Assembly (NCBI GenBank): GCA_009617715.1
Contig: VTFK01000142.1
Location: 186,001-250,000 of the forward strand
Direction of reading: 5' to 3'
Source: Plectrocnemia conspersa
Taxonomy: Eukaryota; Arthropoda; Insecta; Trichoptera; Polycentropodidae
DNA length: 64,000 nucleotides
The notes under the pieces are model-generated. The model did no database searches. It was not told the DNA's origin and saw nothing but the letters and a program-made list of their open reading frames with translations. Both the position numbers and the translations under genes were made by a program. Each line of letters opens with the position of its first letter. Position 1 is the first letter of the stretch. Shown in pieces: positions 1-28,460 of the stretch.

Positions 1-7
1 GTTAAAG

Positions 8-3000
8 GAACATTTGCGATCAATTGCTGGATATGATGAGACCTAACAACAGGACCGTGATGATCAATGGCCCGCGAAAAATGTTAGATAATCCGATCCA
101 CCTGGGCACAGCTGCTGCCAATTTAGAATCTGAAATTATACAGACAAAGAGTATATGGGTGCAGACGAGAGATGATAATTTGGTAAATATTATTCTATAC
201 TAGCCTAACTAGTTATTATATATTGAAAAATAAAACAGAATTTATAATAGCTGCTAATAAATAATTTATTCAAATTTTCTCCGACAAATACATTCCAATA
301 TAATTACTATTAAAAAAATTCATAGCTCCTACCTTTATTCTTTCAACACTTGATTAAATTCTCAGTTAAAAACTTAACAAATACGCTGTAAATACCTGTT
401 ATGTTGAAAGTGGTAAATTTACAACAATAAATAATAATAAATTTTTTGATGAAATCTTACATTTATTTTTAACTAGGTTTTCAAAACAAAGTATAAAATT
501 AAGTATTAGTAATTTACCATTTAAATTTTAAACAGTATTATAAATAATGCATAGCTTGCAATAATATAGTAATAATAAAAATTATAATAATCTAAACATT
601 AAACTAATCATTAGATAGAATAATCTAAAAATGATTCGAGAGCAAAATAGAAATGTCATCTATCTAATGATTGTTTTATTATTATACACTAAACTTTCAT
701 AGGGTCGAAACTATCCTCAACTTGAATGCAGACATCTTCTATATTTTCATTTTCTGTATCCATATGGTTCATTCGTTGACATTCAAAAACACTACAATAG
801 TACAATAGTTCATTCAGTATTGACCAGTTAGTTCCATAATGCTTTTCCAACAATTTTTTAACATCGATTTCCAACAATTTTTTAACTACGATTTCCAACA
901 ATTTGACGAATCTATTGAAATTCCAGGTGTCAGTACAGTCAGATTGATATCTAGTTTTATTCTAATTGAAAACATTTCTCGCTACCTCTGTATTGGATTT
1001 ATAAAATTGTTCCCTTCGAAGTGTCCATTTGATTCCTTTATTTTTTTCGATAATAAAATGTTTGAGAATTTTTGCAACAAATACACTTTTCCCAATCTAA
1101 AACATCAACATCTTTACCGAATTCATAAATTGTTCTCTAATCATTGCATATTTTTATATAATCATTGAGATCTGCCAAGACTTCGTATTTTTTTATTTTC
1201 TTCTCAAAGACAGCAAAAACTCGGTCCGCTGGTAAATATGAATGTCCAGGTATGGGAAAGATCAGTTATTTGGCTGTCAGACCAATCGGTGAGTGTTCGT
1301 TGAGCCATTTCATACACATGAAAATGATTACCAAATTAGGGTTTTGACTAGCGCAGCTACCTGCCATTAGTCTGAGTGTATTAATATTCTGAAAATCGAC
1401 CGAGCAAAATAAATGATTATCTCATGTAAATATGTGAACATTTTCTTTGGTTTTACTGTAAAATTATATATGTAGAGGCGTTGTGAATAATAAGCAGCTC
1501 GATCTGTCAATTTGGGCAAGGGTTGATTATTTTGCCAGTTGAAGGATAACATCATAAGACCAAATTTGTCCTCAGTTAAATATTAATCTCCCCTGTGAAT
1601 CTGCCTCCTCGTTATTATTAGATTCGATCGTTTCGTGTTTAATCTTTTCGGTTAACTCCAAACACCTAATACAGACTTCTGTTTGTGGAGTGCCGAAACC
1701 AATATTGAATGATTTACAAAATATGCTTCTAAAATATAATTCCTTCACAGATAATAGTGGCTCGTCATTTTTCTCAGTACAGTAAAGTCTCCACATTTTA
1801 TTCAAATTCAAATAAGATGACAAATACTGACTTCCACAATAGTGAATTTCTAATGGTTTAAAATTCCGTATAAAATTTTCAACTGATTCTTTTTTATCTG
1901 AAAACTTTTTCAGCTTTCTATCTCCGCCTCTGTTTTCCACCGCCGGTCTTCCCGTTTTCCAACTTCGATTAAGAACTCCCATAATGCGGTTCTTCGTAAT
2001 AGAAAGTACACACATGAAAGTATTGCGGCATACCGGTATACACAGATGTTCATCAGTTTTTTCTATAAAATACTTCACCGAAAACTTTTTTCTTTTATTG
2101 TGCTCGTTAGTAGTGTGCGGTCTTTTTCTTTCAACGTCAAACATCAAACAATACTTTAAAATAAAGTTATCTTGATATATCTTGTTCGATTTGGAATAAA
2201 ATAATTGGTGAAATATGCTCAGATCGTTCATTGTTAATCTGAGACATTGATATGTTCGAGTGTTGTGATTACAAGTCGATAATTTCATTAAATTCGGAAA
2301 AGAGTAACTGCAAAGAGATAAGACACTGCCGTTTGATGATTTTGCAACATGAATATAAAATAACAACTAACATTTTTTGTTTGTGTAACGCAGCTTTCCA
2401 TTCTGTCGGCTGCTTTATTCTCTTCCCTGTATATATCGAAATATTCTCCATAAGCTATGTAAACATTAATCACTTGGAAACATTGAAACAACCGCTCTCA
2501 CCTGTAGCGTACTGAGTAATGACCGATCATGTGACTAGACGCCGACCTCTGATTGGTTGATACACATGTCTGCATATATACTAAAGAAGCCATAAAAAAT
2601 GGACATGTCTGATATTGATTTTAGGCGTCACGCGTATTCTTACTGTTACTAATGCATATATTAATAATAATATATTGCTTTTCATTTTTATTCGTTTCTT
2701 ATAAGGTTTCGTTTTTATATCATTGATTTTATTTTTGTAAGTTTTTGTCAAGTTCCTTGTCTATACACACTTTTATTTATAAATACTCATTTTATATATA
2801 TATGTTAAATTAATTTATTTAATTAATAAGTACTAGTATATAATAATTGTTTATTGAATATGATTGCATGTACATATTTTTATTTATTACTGTAAATCTA
2901 CCCTAACATAAAAGGCGTTATCACTAATTTTTAACAGCGTGTGTATAGCAATACTTCAGACAAATAATCAATATATAAGGTTTGATCAAAAAGTAACAAG

Positions 3001-6000
3001 AATTTTTAAATATCGTGGACTGTGTATAAGTGCGATTGGTACAATTTTGTATTTTTTTCTGACATATGTTGATTTTTGTAGCCATATTTGATGTTTAGTT
3101 TATTGTTACCAGTCAAGAAGGTAAGGCTTTTGCGCCACACTGAAGTGTTACGCTTGTCTACTGGAACCAGCTAGGCTTGTCACCTAGCATGGTGCGAAGT
3201 ACGAAAACGACCAGAATTGTGGAAATTGCACCACGATTCTTTTTGCTTTTTTGTGAATTTTTGGCCAAAAACAACCATGACTTCCTGCCTACAGTTGTGA
3301 TGCCTCAGCCACCGAATTGTGGAAATTTTTGGCCACACTATTGTGATGCCTCAGCCACCGTAGTGGACATGTTTTTATCTTTCTATTCCCGAAGCTAAAG
3401 AGAACCATGTAAGGACGACGTTTTGCTAACATTTAACAAATAAAGACAGAATCGCTGAAGGAACTGAACATCATACCGAAAAATAAGTTCTAGAATTGCT
3501 TTGAAGAATGCAAAACACTGGCATAAGTGTATTATATCCGAGGGGAATAATTTTGAAGGGGACAAAATTAATATGATTTTTTGAGAAAAATGAAAATTTT
3601 GTTACTTTTTGATCAAACCTCGATATTGGAGACATCTGTTTTTATTATTGTAAGTTATTTGCAATATAATTTAATTTATTATTAAATAACCCTTGCAGCT
3701 CGGACACTTAGGATCACTTATACCGATTTACTTATTACGATCACGCATTTAATTCCTTTAAAGCTTACATTTTAACTAGATTATAATCATGGATTTGAAA
3801 AATAAATAAGTAATTTTATCTACAAAAATAAATTTGCTCAATTTTTTGCTGTTAGGAATATACGATATAATATATTTCTGTAATTATCATAGTGATGAAT
3901 ATTGGTGTTGTTATTTCTATCTTGTATAGTTTTTTTTATTGCTTTAGTCAGTTTTATTTTATTTTTTAAACATTTAAATTTGGTTATTAAATCTTTATAG
4001 GAAAAAAGTGTTAAATTACGTTGACCCAACAAAATATTACATACACTGTGCGTTAAAGGCATACGTTAAAATCATATTATCTAATATAAAAAAAATCAAT
4101 TCACTACGTCACCATTAAAAAAAGCACAGCAATTTTTTTGTAGCTATACAGGAAATTTCACTTTTTCTACTTAAAAAATCTATAATTATAAAGTCCAAAA
4201 TTCAGCTTTAACTAAATACAAATGTACTGTGTATTATCATACATCATAATCAATAATAAAAATGCAATAATATTGATTTTTAACATTTTGTCAAAGCAAG
4301 CGTTGCAAAACAATTGAGCCGAAAATTTGAAAATCGACTATAGCTTAAAAATATAAATTGGTCAATGTAACTTTGCATATAAACGAGAGGCAAAAATCAA
4401 CGTTACTATAAATATAAATTTAATGTGTTGCTTTTTATAGAAAGTAGATGCCAAAAAACTGGAAAAGGCTGAAGCAAAACTTCAACAGAAACAAGGCAAA
4501 CGTTCCGAATACAAAACTGTTGTTGCAACTCCGATCCTTCAATCAGCAACTGCATCACAAGTCACGTCAAAGAAAGACAGCAAGTTGGAAGCGAAAGGCA
4601 ATAATAGAACACAAGATATTAGAATCGAAAACTTCGATGTCGCTTTCGGCGATAGGTGAACATTTTGAATATTAATTTATATCATGTGTTATAAAAAAAT
4701 TTAATATCAAACATGGCTTTTTAGAGTTTTATTACAAGGAGCTGATCTCTTGTTAGCTTTCGGTAGAAGATACGGATTTGTAGGCAGAAATGGATTAGGG
4801 AAAACGACGTTACTCAGAATGATATCCTGCAAACAATTGCGTATTCCGTCGCACGTTTCTATTCTACACGTAGAGCAAGAAGTCGTCGGTGATGATACTC
4901 CGGCGCTGGAGAGCGTCTTGCAGTGTGATACAGTTCGAGAAAATCTTCTGAAGAGAGAGAAGGAAATAAATCAAATTATCAACACAGGGTTAGTGTAATT
5001 TAGTCTCATAGTCTCAAAATCTCTACTTCATGGATGGCTATTAGTGTACAGCATGAAAGTTAGACTCTCGTTGGCGTCTTAAAACAATATATTTTATTGC
5101 TTAGGTGGTTAATTTATTTATTTTAATTGCAGAGGTTCAGATCCTGCATTATCAGCCGAACTATCCGAGATTTACATTCAATTAGAAAATATGGAATCTG
5201 ATAAAGCACCGGCGAGAGCTTCGATCATCCTGAATGGTTTAGGATTTAGTGCCGAAATGCAGATCAGAGCGACTAGAACATTTTCAGGCGGTTGGCGTAT
5301 GCGTTTGGCTTTAGCTAGAGCTTTGTTTTCAAAGTAAGTAATATTTATTATAATATAATAATCAAATGATGTTAAATCAGAAAATGGGTGTTGAATGACA
5401 TACGTTTAACGATATCATACAATTAATCATATACTAGACTACTATAGATCTACTGCTTGTGTCATTTAGTCTTAACAAAATATCTTTTGAATACCAATCA
5501 ATCAACAGTATTATAATTTAAGTTCTTTATTTATATACAGTACACAGCGTTGCACAAGATTAATAAGATTTAAGAGTTATTCTTGTTATATTTATACACA
5601 GATCAGAAGGCAGTTCTTTAGAAAGAGTAGACAAATATATCTGAAGCGATTTTATTTTTTAAGCTTAAAACGAAAAATTAACAAAAATACGTTTGAATTA
5701 CGAACTCTTATGTTTTGGGGTATGTAAAATTTTAACTGAGCGGAGCTAAGATGAGATGTCTGAGAGTTTCCTCAGGATCTTAGAATGCAATTTGTCAAAT
5801 TATAGAACGGATGCCATTTAAAGTAATACTCCTTTATACCAGAGAGAGGGGGAGGTGGAAGGATGAATATATTTTGAGTAGGGTAAAGAGTAACTAGTTG
5901 TATATTTGTTTTATATTGATCTTGTGGTTATGTAAGATTATATAGATAATAAATCCATACATTCAATTTGATATTTATAATATTTTTTAGACCAGATTTA

Positions 6001-7675
6001 TTACTGCTGGATGAACCTACTAACATGTTGGACATCAAAGCCATCATATGGTTAGAAAATTACCTTCAAAATTGGCCTACGACGCTCCTTGTAGTATCTC
6101 ACGACAGAAACTTTTTAGACACTGTGCCAACTGATATACTTCACTTACATTCACAGAGATTAGAGCCATATAGGTAAATATAATTATAATTATTTAACTA
6201 TCTCTGAAATATTCTTCAAGTTTTGATGCATTTTATGGACCCTTAATACCGTATCTTCTCTCAATTTCAGAGGTAATTATGAACAATTCGAGAAGACAAA
6301 GACGGAGAAACTCCGAAATCAACAGAGGGAGTTTGAAGCACAGCAACAGCATAGAGCACACGTTCAAGAGTTCATCGATCGTTTCCGATATAATGCAAAT
6401 CGAGCATCTTCAGTTCAGTCTAAAATAAAAATGCTAGAAAAATTGTAATGTGTTTAGCTATATATTTAATTAACTTATGTATACATATATAATATAATGA
6501 AAATTGCATTTCAGACCCGAATTGAAACCGATAGAAAAAGAAGTCGAAGTGGTGTTACGGTTTCCTGAAACATTGCCCCTATCTCCGCCGATACTCCAAT
6601 TAAACGAAGTGTCCTTTTATTATAAATTGGAAACAATTATTTTTAATAATGTTAACTTAGGAGCTACACTAGAGTCTAGGATTTGTATTGTAAGTATTTT
6701 GGTGTATTAGGCATGTAAATTACTATATTTAATTCAATCTGGAAACATGGAGCACATTGTTAAACGAAGAAATGAAAATTTTTTTTTTTACGATTTAATT
6801 TTAGGTAGGCGATAATGGCGCTGGTAAAACAACATTATTAAAAATCATTATGGGACACTTGACCCCCACTTCGGGCATAGTGCATACACACAGAAATCTA
6901 AAGTTTGGATATTTCTCACAGCATCATGTCGATCAGTTAGATATGAACGTAAACTCAGTAGAGTTGCTGCAGCAAACCTATCCAGGTATATCTTATCTTA
7001 TCGTATATAAAGAAGTATAAATTAACCGTAAATATATATACTTAATATTTATTTATATATACTCGAAAATATTGTTGTATTTTATATAAACAAATTTATC
7101 TATATCATTTATTTTTAAATATAATACATATTTGTTATGCTTCTTACATAAATTACATAAGAGTAATTGTTTAGACGATTATAGATATCATATTATAATT
7201 GCTATGTTTAATTTATTAGGTAAAAGTGTGGAAGAATATCGTCGACAGTTGGGAAGCTTTGGAGTAAGCGGCGATCTGGCCCTGCAGACTGTGGGCAGTT
7301 TATCAGGAGGTCAGAAATCTCGTGTAGCTTTCTCCAGAATGTGCATGGGAAATCCCAATTTCTTGGTACTAGATGAACCGACTAATCACTTAGATATCGA
7401 AACGATCGAGGCACTCGGAAAAGGCATCACCAAATATATAGTTAGTATTCTTTTTGTCACTTCCAATCTTTTCATAATGAGTTCAATTTATTAAACTTAT
7501 TGTATTTTTATAGGGCGGTGTGATTTTGGTTTCTCACGACGAACGCTTAATCCGCATGGTGTGTAAAGAACTCTGGGTCTGCGGTAGTGAAACAGTAAAG
7601 AGCATAGAAGGTGGATTTGATGAATACCGAAGAATCGTTGAACGCGAGCTCCAAGAGGCAGCTCAATCCAAATAG
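8..7675 (+). CDS. ABCF3: ABCF3, ATP-binding cassette sub-family F member 3 (5' end outside window)
   Basis: Spliced gene. The coding exons I can join in frame are 8-182, 4441-4655, 4725-4988, 5133-5333, 5991-6173, 6271-6444, 6515-6689, 6805-6985, 7220-7440 and 7514-7675 (TAG). All visible introns are GT-AG and every phase agrees, giving 649 residues. Human ABCF3 has about 709, so roughly 60 N-terminal residues lie off the left edge. Seen in order: a charged linker beginning [14 protein letters not shown]; first ATPase domain with Walker [12 protein letters not shown], signature FSGGW, Walker [13 protein letters not shown] and H-loop SHD; a basic inter-domain linker; second domain with Walker [12 protein letters not shown], signature LSGGQ, Walker [12 protein letters not shown] and SHDERL. 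There are no membrane segments, as is normal for ABCF proteins, which are soluble and act with ribosomes or in antiviral and translation control. All catalytic motifs are intact, so it should be functional. Identity is near certain; the exact start of the first visible exon is less so, because its acceptor is pyrimidine-poor. Confidence 0.95.
689..2451 (-). pseudogene. Decayed transposon-derived protein gene of an uncharacterised arthropod repeat family
   Basis: Reading the minus strand from right to left, pieces of one protein appear in order but in different frames. They are an N-terminal [11 protein letters not shown] segment (about 2420), a long open stretch 2366-1572 containing [13 protein letters not shown], a [13 protein letters not shown] basic segment and a C-IRC-L cysteine cluster, then [14 protein letters not shown] near 1530, [15 protein letters not shown] near 1210, and a C-terminal [12 protein letters not shown] segment near 800. 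This order matches a repeat-encoded protein common as 'uncharacterized protein' in insect and cnidarian genomes, with its typical HSYLP-DR motif; I cannot name its transposon superfamily with confidence. At least three frameshifts and several stops break it, so it is a fossil. A short duplicated block at about 848-905 repeats a [12 protein letters not shown] unit. No target duplication was resolved. Confidence 0.75.
2977..3623 (+). mobile_element. Defective mariner (Tc1/mariner) element
   Basis: Both ends carry a terminal inverted repeat of about 28 bases beginning AGGTTTGATCAAAAAGTAAC. Left copy starts at 2978, right copy ends at 3620, and TA dinucleotides flank both sides, as expected for mariner target sites. 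Inside, the plus strand encodes fragments of the transposase C-terminus: CEFLAKNN, a VVMPQPP segment, [14 protein letters not shown], then [16 protein letters not shown], the canonical mariner tail. The first two thirds of the transposase is missing and the rest carries stops and a frameshift at about 3512, so it cannot encode transposase. It lies in an ABCF3 intron. Confidence 0.9.
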
Positions 7676-9831
7676 CACTAATTGACATCGCTTATGATCT
7701 GTGTGTATTTTTTGTATATACAGTCTACAATGTATAAAATGTCCAATTTAAAAAATCAATATAAGATATTCTTTATCATGACTATGCAGTCTTCCTCGGT
7801 GACTTTTGCTACCGTATATCAATTGAAGTTAAATGTACCCCATTGATTTTTTTTTATGAAATTGACATTTTCAATATTGTAATGTGTACATAGATTTACA
7901 CGCGCCTATGTGATATAACATTATATATAAATCGTTGCATAGCTTATTTATTTATATTGTTGTTAAGTGATATGCGGCCGCATACATTTGTATGTATGTT
8001 AATTACGAAATTATGTATGAGTTACGTATTTATTAAAAAGTAATTTTATATATAATATTTAATTTTATTTATAATTCAAAACATATTAATCCCTTAATGC
8101 AAAAGTGTGCATATGCCATATTGGAAACAGCGTTCCCCCTGGGAATGTAGTAATTAGACCTTATACATACCACAAGACTGTTCTTTCCCATGTGTGGAAT
8201 TCATTTCCAGTAGCATATGTATATTCCAAGGAATACATAACCTTATATTTCAAAGCACTGCAAAATTTTTAGTAGGCAATAATATGTCATTTTTTAATTT
8301 TGAAGTTGAAAGAAGATTGCTGGTGCGCTACCTACCGTGCAGACACTTGATGGAACTGCAAAAGATCGTAGTTCGTAGCGTTGACTCATTCATTTCAGGC
8401 TATTTCCTTTTCTGTTACACGACAAGTATCTTTCTGCTGCAATGGAGTCATTACTTAGTGTCTGACTTGTTAAAAAGAGTGCTAATCCACTTGTACGCTT
8501 GCTAGAATAACAGACATGCATCAACATACTGAACTTTCATTTGTTGATGAATTTTAATGGGGTTCATAATTAGTACTGCACTTGCATATTTTTTACAGGA
8601 CTGTACTGTGTTTATGGTATATCTAATACGATCATCATCTGTAATTAAATCCAATATGCCATAAGCTTACCGAATATTAAAATTATTTATAAAGGCTGTA
8701 TCGTGTCTCGTTGTGGTGCTCCTCTTCAGCTTTTTTGCTTTCTTATTTTTTTTTATTAAATATAATTACTTTATTATAACTTAACAAGAATAAAACTAAA
8801 ACATATATTTGAATCATTTTATTACGAATGAAACGCATTCGTTCTTTTTCACAAAATCAATGGCAGGTGTCTCGCTATATAAAAAAACCCAATAAAAATC
8901 TATAAACACTAAATCAGATTCGTTGAAAAAATTAAAAATAATTAATAATAAAAAAATGAACATAAAACTAGTATATACAATCATTATAATTAATCAAATT
9001 ATCATACAAATCATAAATTACTATTACGAATTCAGAAAAAAATTATGTAAAATTTGCACCTCCATGTCGTTAATCATATTAAATAGGCATATAATAATAT
9101 CATATTATATATAATTGTAGAATATAAATGATTCGTAAATTTCAGCATAAATGTAGAATACAATAAGTAAATATGCTTGCGATTAATATTTTTTTGGTTA
9201 CGTCAAAATGAGAATTGATTGTAAAATGCAATTTTGTAAGAGAAAATATACATACGTACATAAATATTTTACTTTAGTACAATTTACACACGTTAAACTA
9301 ACAATATACAATTTTTAATAATTTACGGTCTATACAATTACAAATTTACCGAGTTTACAACTCTATGGATCGTTTCATTAAAACGACGACGTAACACAAA
9401 TTTGACTATAAGACTATGGAATAATTGAGAGTATAATAAAATAGTTACGGTGAGCCAAAAATAGGTTTTATGGGCATTTAAAGTCAATTTATAAACAATT
9501 CGATTTGAATGCTGTTTTTATTGAAGTGGAATTATATTTTAATGTAACTTTTTGACTCACCTTACTCACCTATTGTATTTAAAATTGATCAATTGATAAA
9601 ATTCGCTATAATAGTAAAATCAAATGAAGCATTCAAAATATTTCATTTGGCTTTTTCATTACAACAAAATAGTTTTTTTATTACAATATCAGTAAGTGAT
9701 AAAATAGTTGATTACAATTTTAAATGCCCGAAATTGATAAAATACGTTTATAACAGAATTAGGAATGTTTTGAATTGATAAATTCAATATAAATGCATTC
9801 AGTTTTTTCTTTCATATATAAAATCATTACG
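7676..9831. other. Convergent intergenic region between ABCF3 and the CDR2-like gene
   Basis: No gene seen. It should contain the two 3' untranslated regions. On the plus strand an ATTAAA at 8032 is a plausible ABCF3 polyadenylation signal. On the minus strand, AATAAA is present (as TTTATT on plus) near 9677 and near 9515, suitable for the CDR2-like transcript. The stretch 8750-9350 is very AT-rich with poly-A and poly-T runs. Confidence 0.55.
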
Positions 9832-24870
<15,039 letters not shown>

Positions 24871-26433
24871 TTTATGAATCACAAACTGCTCATTTCGATT
24901 TTAAAAAACAACATCGCTTTAACAGTTTCAACACACCTTTACAGCCATTTCGTTAAAAACTAAAACGTGGGACGCTCGTATCTAATAGACAAGAACACAA
25001 ATTCGCATATAAACCCATTTTCTGAAGTCACGAATGCCGATTCGGTCCGAATTGAAGTCGTTACGCCTAATGTGCTTCGGCGATATCGCTGCATTCCTGA
25101 TTAATACGCCAAAACGACAGTAAACAATAAGTTTTAGAAGGAAGTTCCAGAATTTTGTGTGCGCGCTGCACGAAAAGCTTATCAGGAATGACAAAGTTTA
25201 TTTAAGACCGAAAATATTTTTTTTGTTTAGTACTAAAAATAATCCCACAGATGATAGTTATGATGGCAGTTAGCAGTAAAAGCTATAAATTTTTTTTATT
25301 GTTAATAATACATTTGCAATATGCAATATTTAAACTATAATTTATAAACATAAGATATGCCTAATTTAAAAATTACATTGGGATACTATTTTGCACTTTT
25401 TTTTGCTCAACAATATCTACAAAAAATGCTTTATATACAAACACTTTCGAATCAGAACTTTGGTGTGTAATATATATATAATATAATACATATCTATCAA
25501 ATTTCTATATTCCTTTAAAAAATGTAGTATATGGTCTGATCTCATATAAGTAAGGCGAATACCCAAAGAATCTGAATGCTATTACTTCTGAGTTGACTAG
25601 TGTTATTAAAGTAGATATATCTACACTACTCTTACAATTTACAGACCTAGTAGGAAGAATCCGACAAATTGCACCAGATTACTACGATTACTAGAGTAAA
25701 CGGCCGTCAGACACGAAACGAAGTATTCTTGTGTCGACACTGTTCGTGGTGCTTTACGAGGGGCGTCCGATGCGAATCAATGGAGCGTATCCGTTTTCCG
25801 ATCGATTCTCAAACAATTCCCACAAATCGGAGTGCATCGACACCGACAGTGATATATAGGAAACCCAAGAATGGCGACTAGGAAGCACATGTGTTCAAAA
25901 AAAAAGCTGGACTTGCACGCCATTGAGAATCACGGAAGTCCCAAAAAAATCAAATTGGATAACCACATTTTAAACAACAGAACGACAAATCTTCCTATTC
26001 TTACTTATTACAAAATGTTATACAATAATTTTTCTTATTGGAATGATATATAAGAGATGTCAAGTCCTGAAAGATTTTTGATGTCATGATAATTTCTCTG
26101 TAAAATATCATTTTTTAGACGTCATCAATATTTTTCTTTATTCACAAAATACAATTTTATAATTAATTAGGGTTGACTATACATAGTACATATAGAGTTT
26201 TACCTCATTATTTATTGATTTTTAAAATAGAATAAGGGAATTTTTCCTTTAAAAAATTACAATTTATAAGATTAAATTATTTAATATATTACATATAGAA
26301 TCACAAAAGAGCTATAAAGAAAATCTATAAGTTAGCTAAAAAAATACAAAAAGATTTGATACATATATTGATCATTTTTTAATAAAAAAATTAAGAACTT
26401 TAAAATTAATATTTATATTATAGACCTCAAAAC

Positions 26434-26563
26434 TATTTTTTATCGCTTCAAAGTATATTATAATCAATCATTAAAATGCAGTTAAATTGCTTTCCGAATT
26501 ATTAAAGCAATTTTACTGCATTTTAATGATTGATTATAATATACTTTGAAGCGATAAAAAATA
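26434..26563. repeat. Hairpin with 60-bp arms, one mismatch
   Basis: Arms 26434-26493 and 26504-26563 are reverse complements with a single mismatch (TTAAA against TAAAA), around a 10-base loop. A second 12-bp inverted repeat follows directly (26570-26581 with 26617-26628, CTTGTTGATAAT) and encloses a small GACGAT-ATCGTC palindrome. The near identity of the arms means either recent formation or ongoing correction. MITE and hairpin-RNA locus are both possible. Confidence 0.85.
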
Positions 26564-28359
26564 AAATTTCTTGTTGATAATTTGTCCGACGATTATATCG
26601 TCTTATTTTTATTATTATTATCAACAAGAGCCAAAGAGCCAGTTGTTAAAAATAACGTAATCTTATTGCAAAAAAATAGTAAAAATACAACCAAAATTTT
26701 ACATATTATGTGAAATAGATAATTTATTAAAAATAGATAAAAATATTCATCATTAATGATATTGAATTTGTAATTAATTTGATCGAATAATGTAGGAGAA
26801 TTATTTTAGGACATCCCCATATTCTATGAAGCAGAACCTTAAGAATAAAATGTTGATTTAAGCAAATAATGCTAGGAATATGTACAACTAATCATCAAAA
26901 AAAGGTTCTCGACAATATAGACCTATTATATCTAGAAAATATTTTTCTTATATGCTGCACTAAATTTGAGTTAGGATCAAAATAATAGAAACATATTATA
27001 AATATATTTAAAGAAACAACAGAGGACAATGAGGACTGAATTTTCCTAATCTCATGAATGAGTATCGGAGGGAATTTATTAGTCATTCTAAGGCACTTAC
27101 TATACAACGAAAAAGACATGATTTTAAATAAATATGCTTAAAGACGATACCATTAGAATTATATATATTTTTTTAATTTGACAACCTTGAAGGTGTAGCG
27201 TTAATTTTAACGTTAGACGATTAACGTAACACACACAAAATTTAATACAATGAACTACGGTTAAAGATTTGCTTTTAAAAAATCCCACGAGTTCGATACG
27301 CTTTTCTTAATCTATCTAACAAGATAAGATAAATCAAAAATTCAATCACGTATCTATAAAACTTCTTACATACGATCTCTAGTTTAAAACTCAAGGTTTT
27401 CTCTCTTAATAAATAAAATATTATTAATATTAGGTATTGATTTTAAATATTATAAATATGTATATTATCACTTGAATATATATTATTTGCACATTTTATT
27501 GTTTTAAACTTTAGCGAATTTAGAACACGCAACCGCAACCGAAGCCGTCTGACCGGCAACTGTCGGAAAATGCAATTAGCAAGCGAAAGATTTTCAGCTG
27601 TTGGTGGAGGGGAGAGTAAGCGGTGTGGAGTTGCCAGGTGAAAAAATACAGCGGCGATGATTGTATATATAATGGATTTATTTGATTTTCTAAACGGTGC
27701 TCCGTTTTGACATGATTGATGTAGCAATTAAAATTATATAAAATAACAATGGCGTTTTATGTTTTAATTGTGGGGGTTAAATGCAAAAACGCCTTTCTCA
27801 AATAATTTCAATTTTTGAAGAGCTTGAGAATTTTTCTAATATTTATTACTACACTAAATACAAAATGTATAAACAGTTATTTGTTATTAAATAAATAAAT
27901 AGACATTTTTATTGCCCTTTAAGAAAATTAAGGGGAGAGGCAATTTTGTTTTTATTTTTAGATCCAGCTAATCGACAATTTATCAACACACATATAAAAA
28001 AAGTGATGTAATGAAATTTATATGTATGATTGTGTCTCGAGAGTCAAATGTATTTATATGTTTAGAAAAATTATTTGGTTTAAAATTATCATATATAAAA
28101 ACACTAATGATAGTTCATATAATATAATAATTATTTTGACCTAAAATAAAGACTAAATAGACATCCATATAAAAGTCAAAGTTCTTGTATAATAAATGAC
28201 AAACTAACACAGTATAAACTAAGTCACCGATTTATACAATATACAGTCACCGCATATTCAAAAAGCATATTTAAAAAAACGGTTAGGAGTTGTTTTAATT
28301 TACTTTGGACATGCTCAGTAAGACTTATTTTATGGTCAAAATGCTTGAACCGACATAAG

Positions 28360-28460
28360 CGTGAGTTTTCAGCTCGGGCATATACCGCTAGCTTCCGTGA
28401 CATTCGGACGTAATCCTATTTGTTACGTTTGTAACATATAGAAAGACAAAAAATAATATT
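28360..28460 (+). repeat. Dispersed repeat, copy 1 of 2
   Basis: Matches 30670-30775 in the same orientation. Shared blocks in order are GCGAGTTT/GTGAGTTT, CATATACC, TTCCGTGAC/ATCCGTGAC, CGGACGT, ATCCTA and GAAAGAC. The copies are well diverged and carry no open frame. The element type is unknown. Confidence 0.6.

Larger units (their letters stand above)
183..4440 (+). other. ABCF3 intron, 4.3 kb, host of two transposon relics
   Basis: Intron between the exon ending at 182 and the exon starting at 4441. The donor is gtaaat and the acceptor is ttttatag. It is far longer than the other ABCF3 introns visible here (68-657 bases) because it carries a transposon-protein pseudogene at 689-2451 and a mariner relic at 2977-3623. 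A 13-base inverted repeat (606-618 with 660-672) sits just left of the first relic. The remainder is plain AT-rich sequence in which I see nothing else. Confidence 0.85.

Noticed and set aside
7132..7494. Continuous frame taken as a 120-residue protein
   Set aside because: It is ABCF3 exon 7220-7440 read through into both flanking introns; splice sites and protein alignment define the exon.
8923..9114. 63-codon Ile/Asn/Lys-rich frame
   Set aside because: Composition is that of AT-rich noise, with no context or motif.
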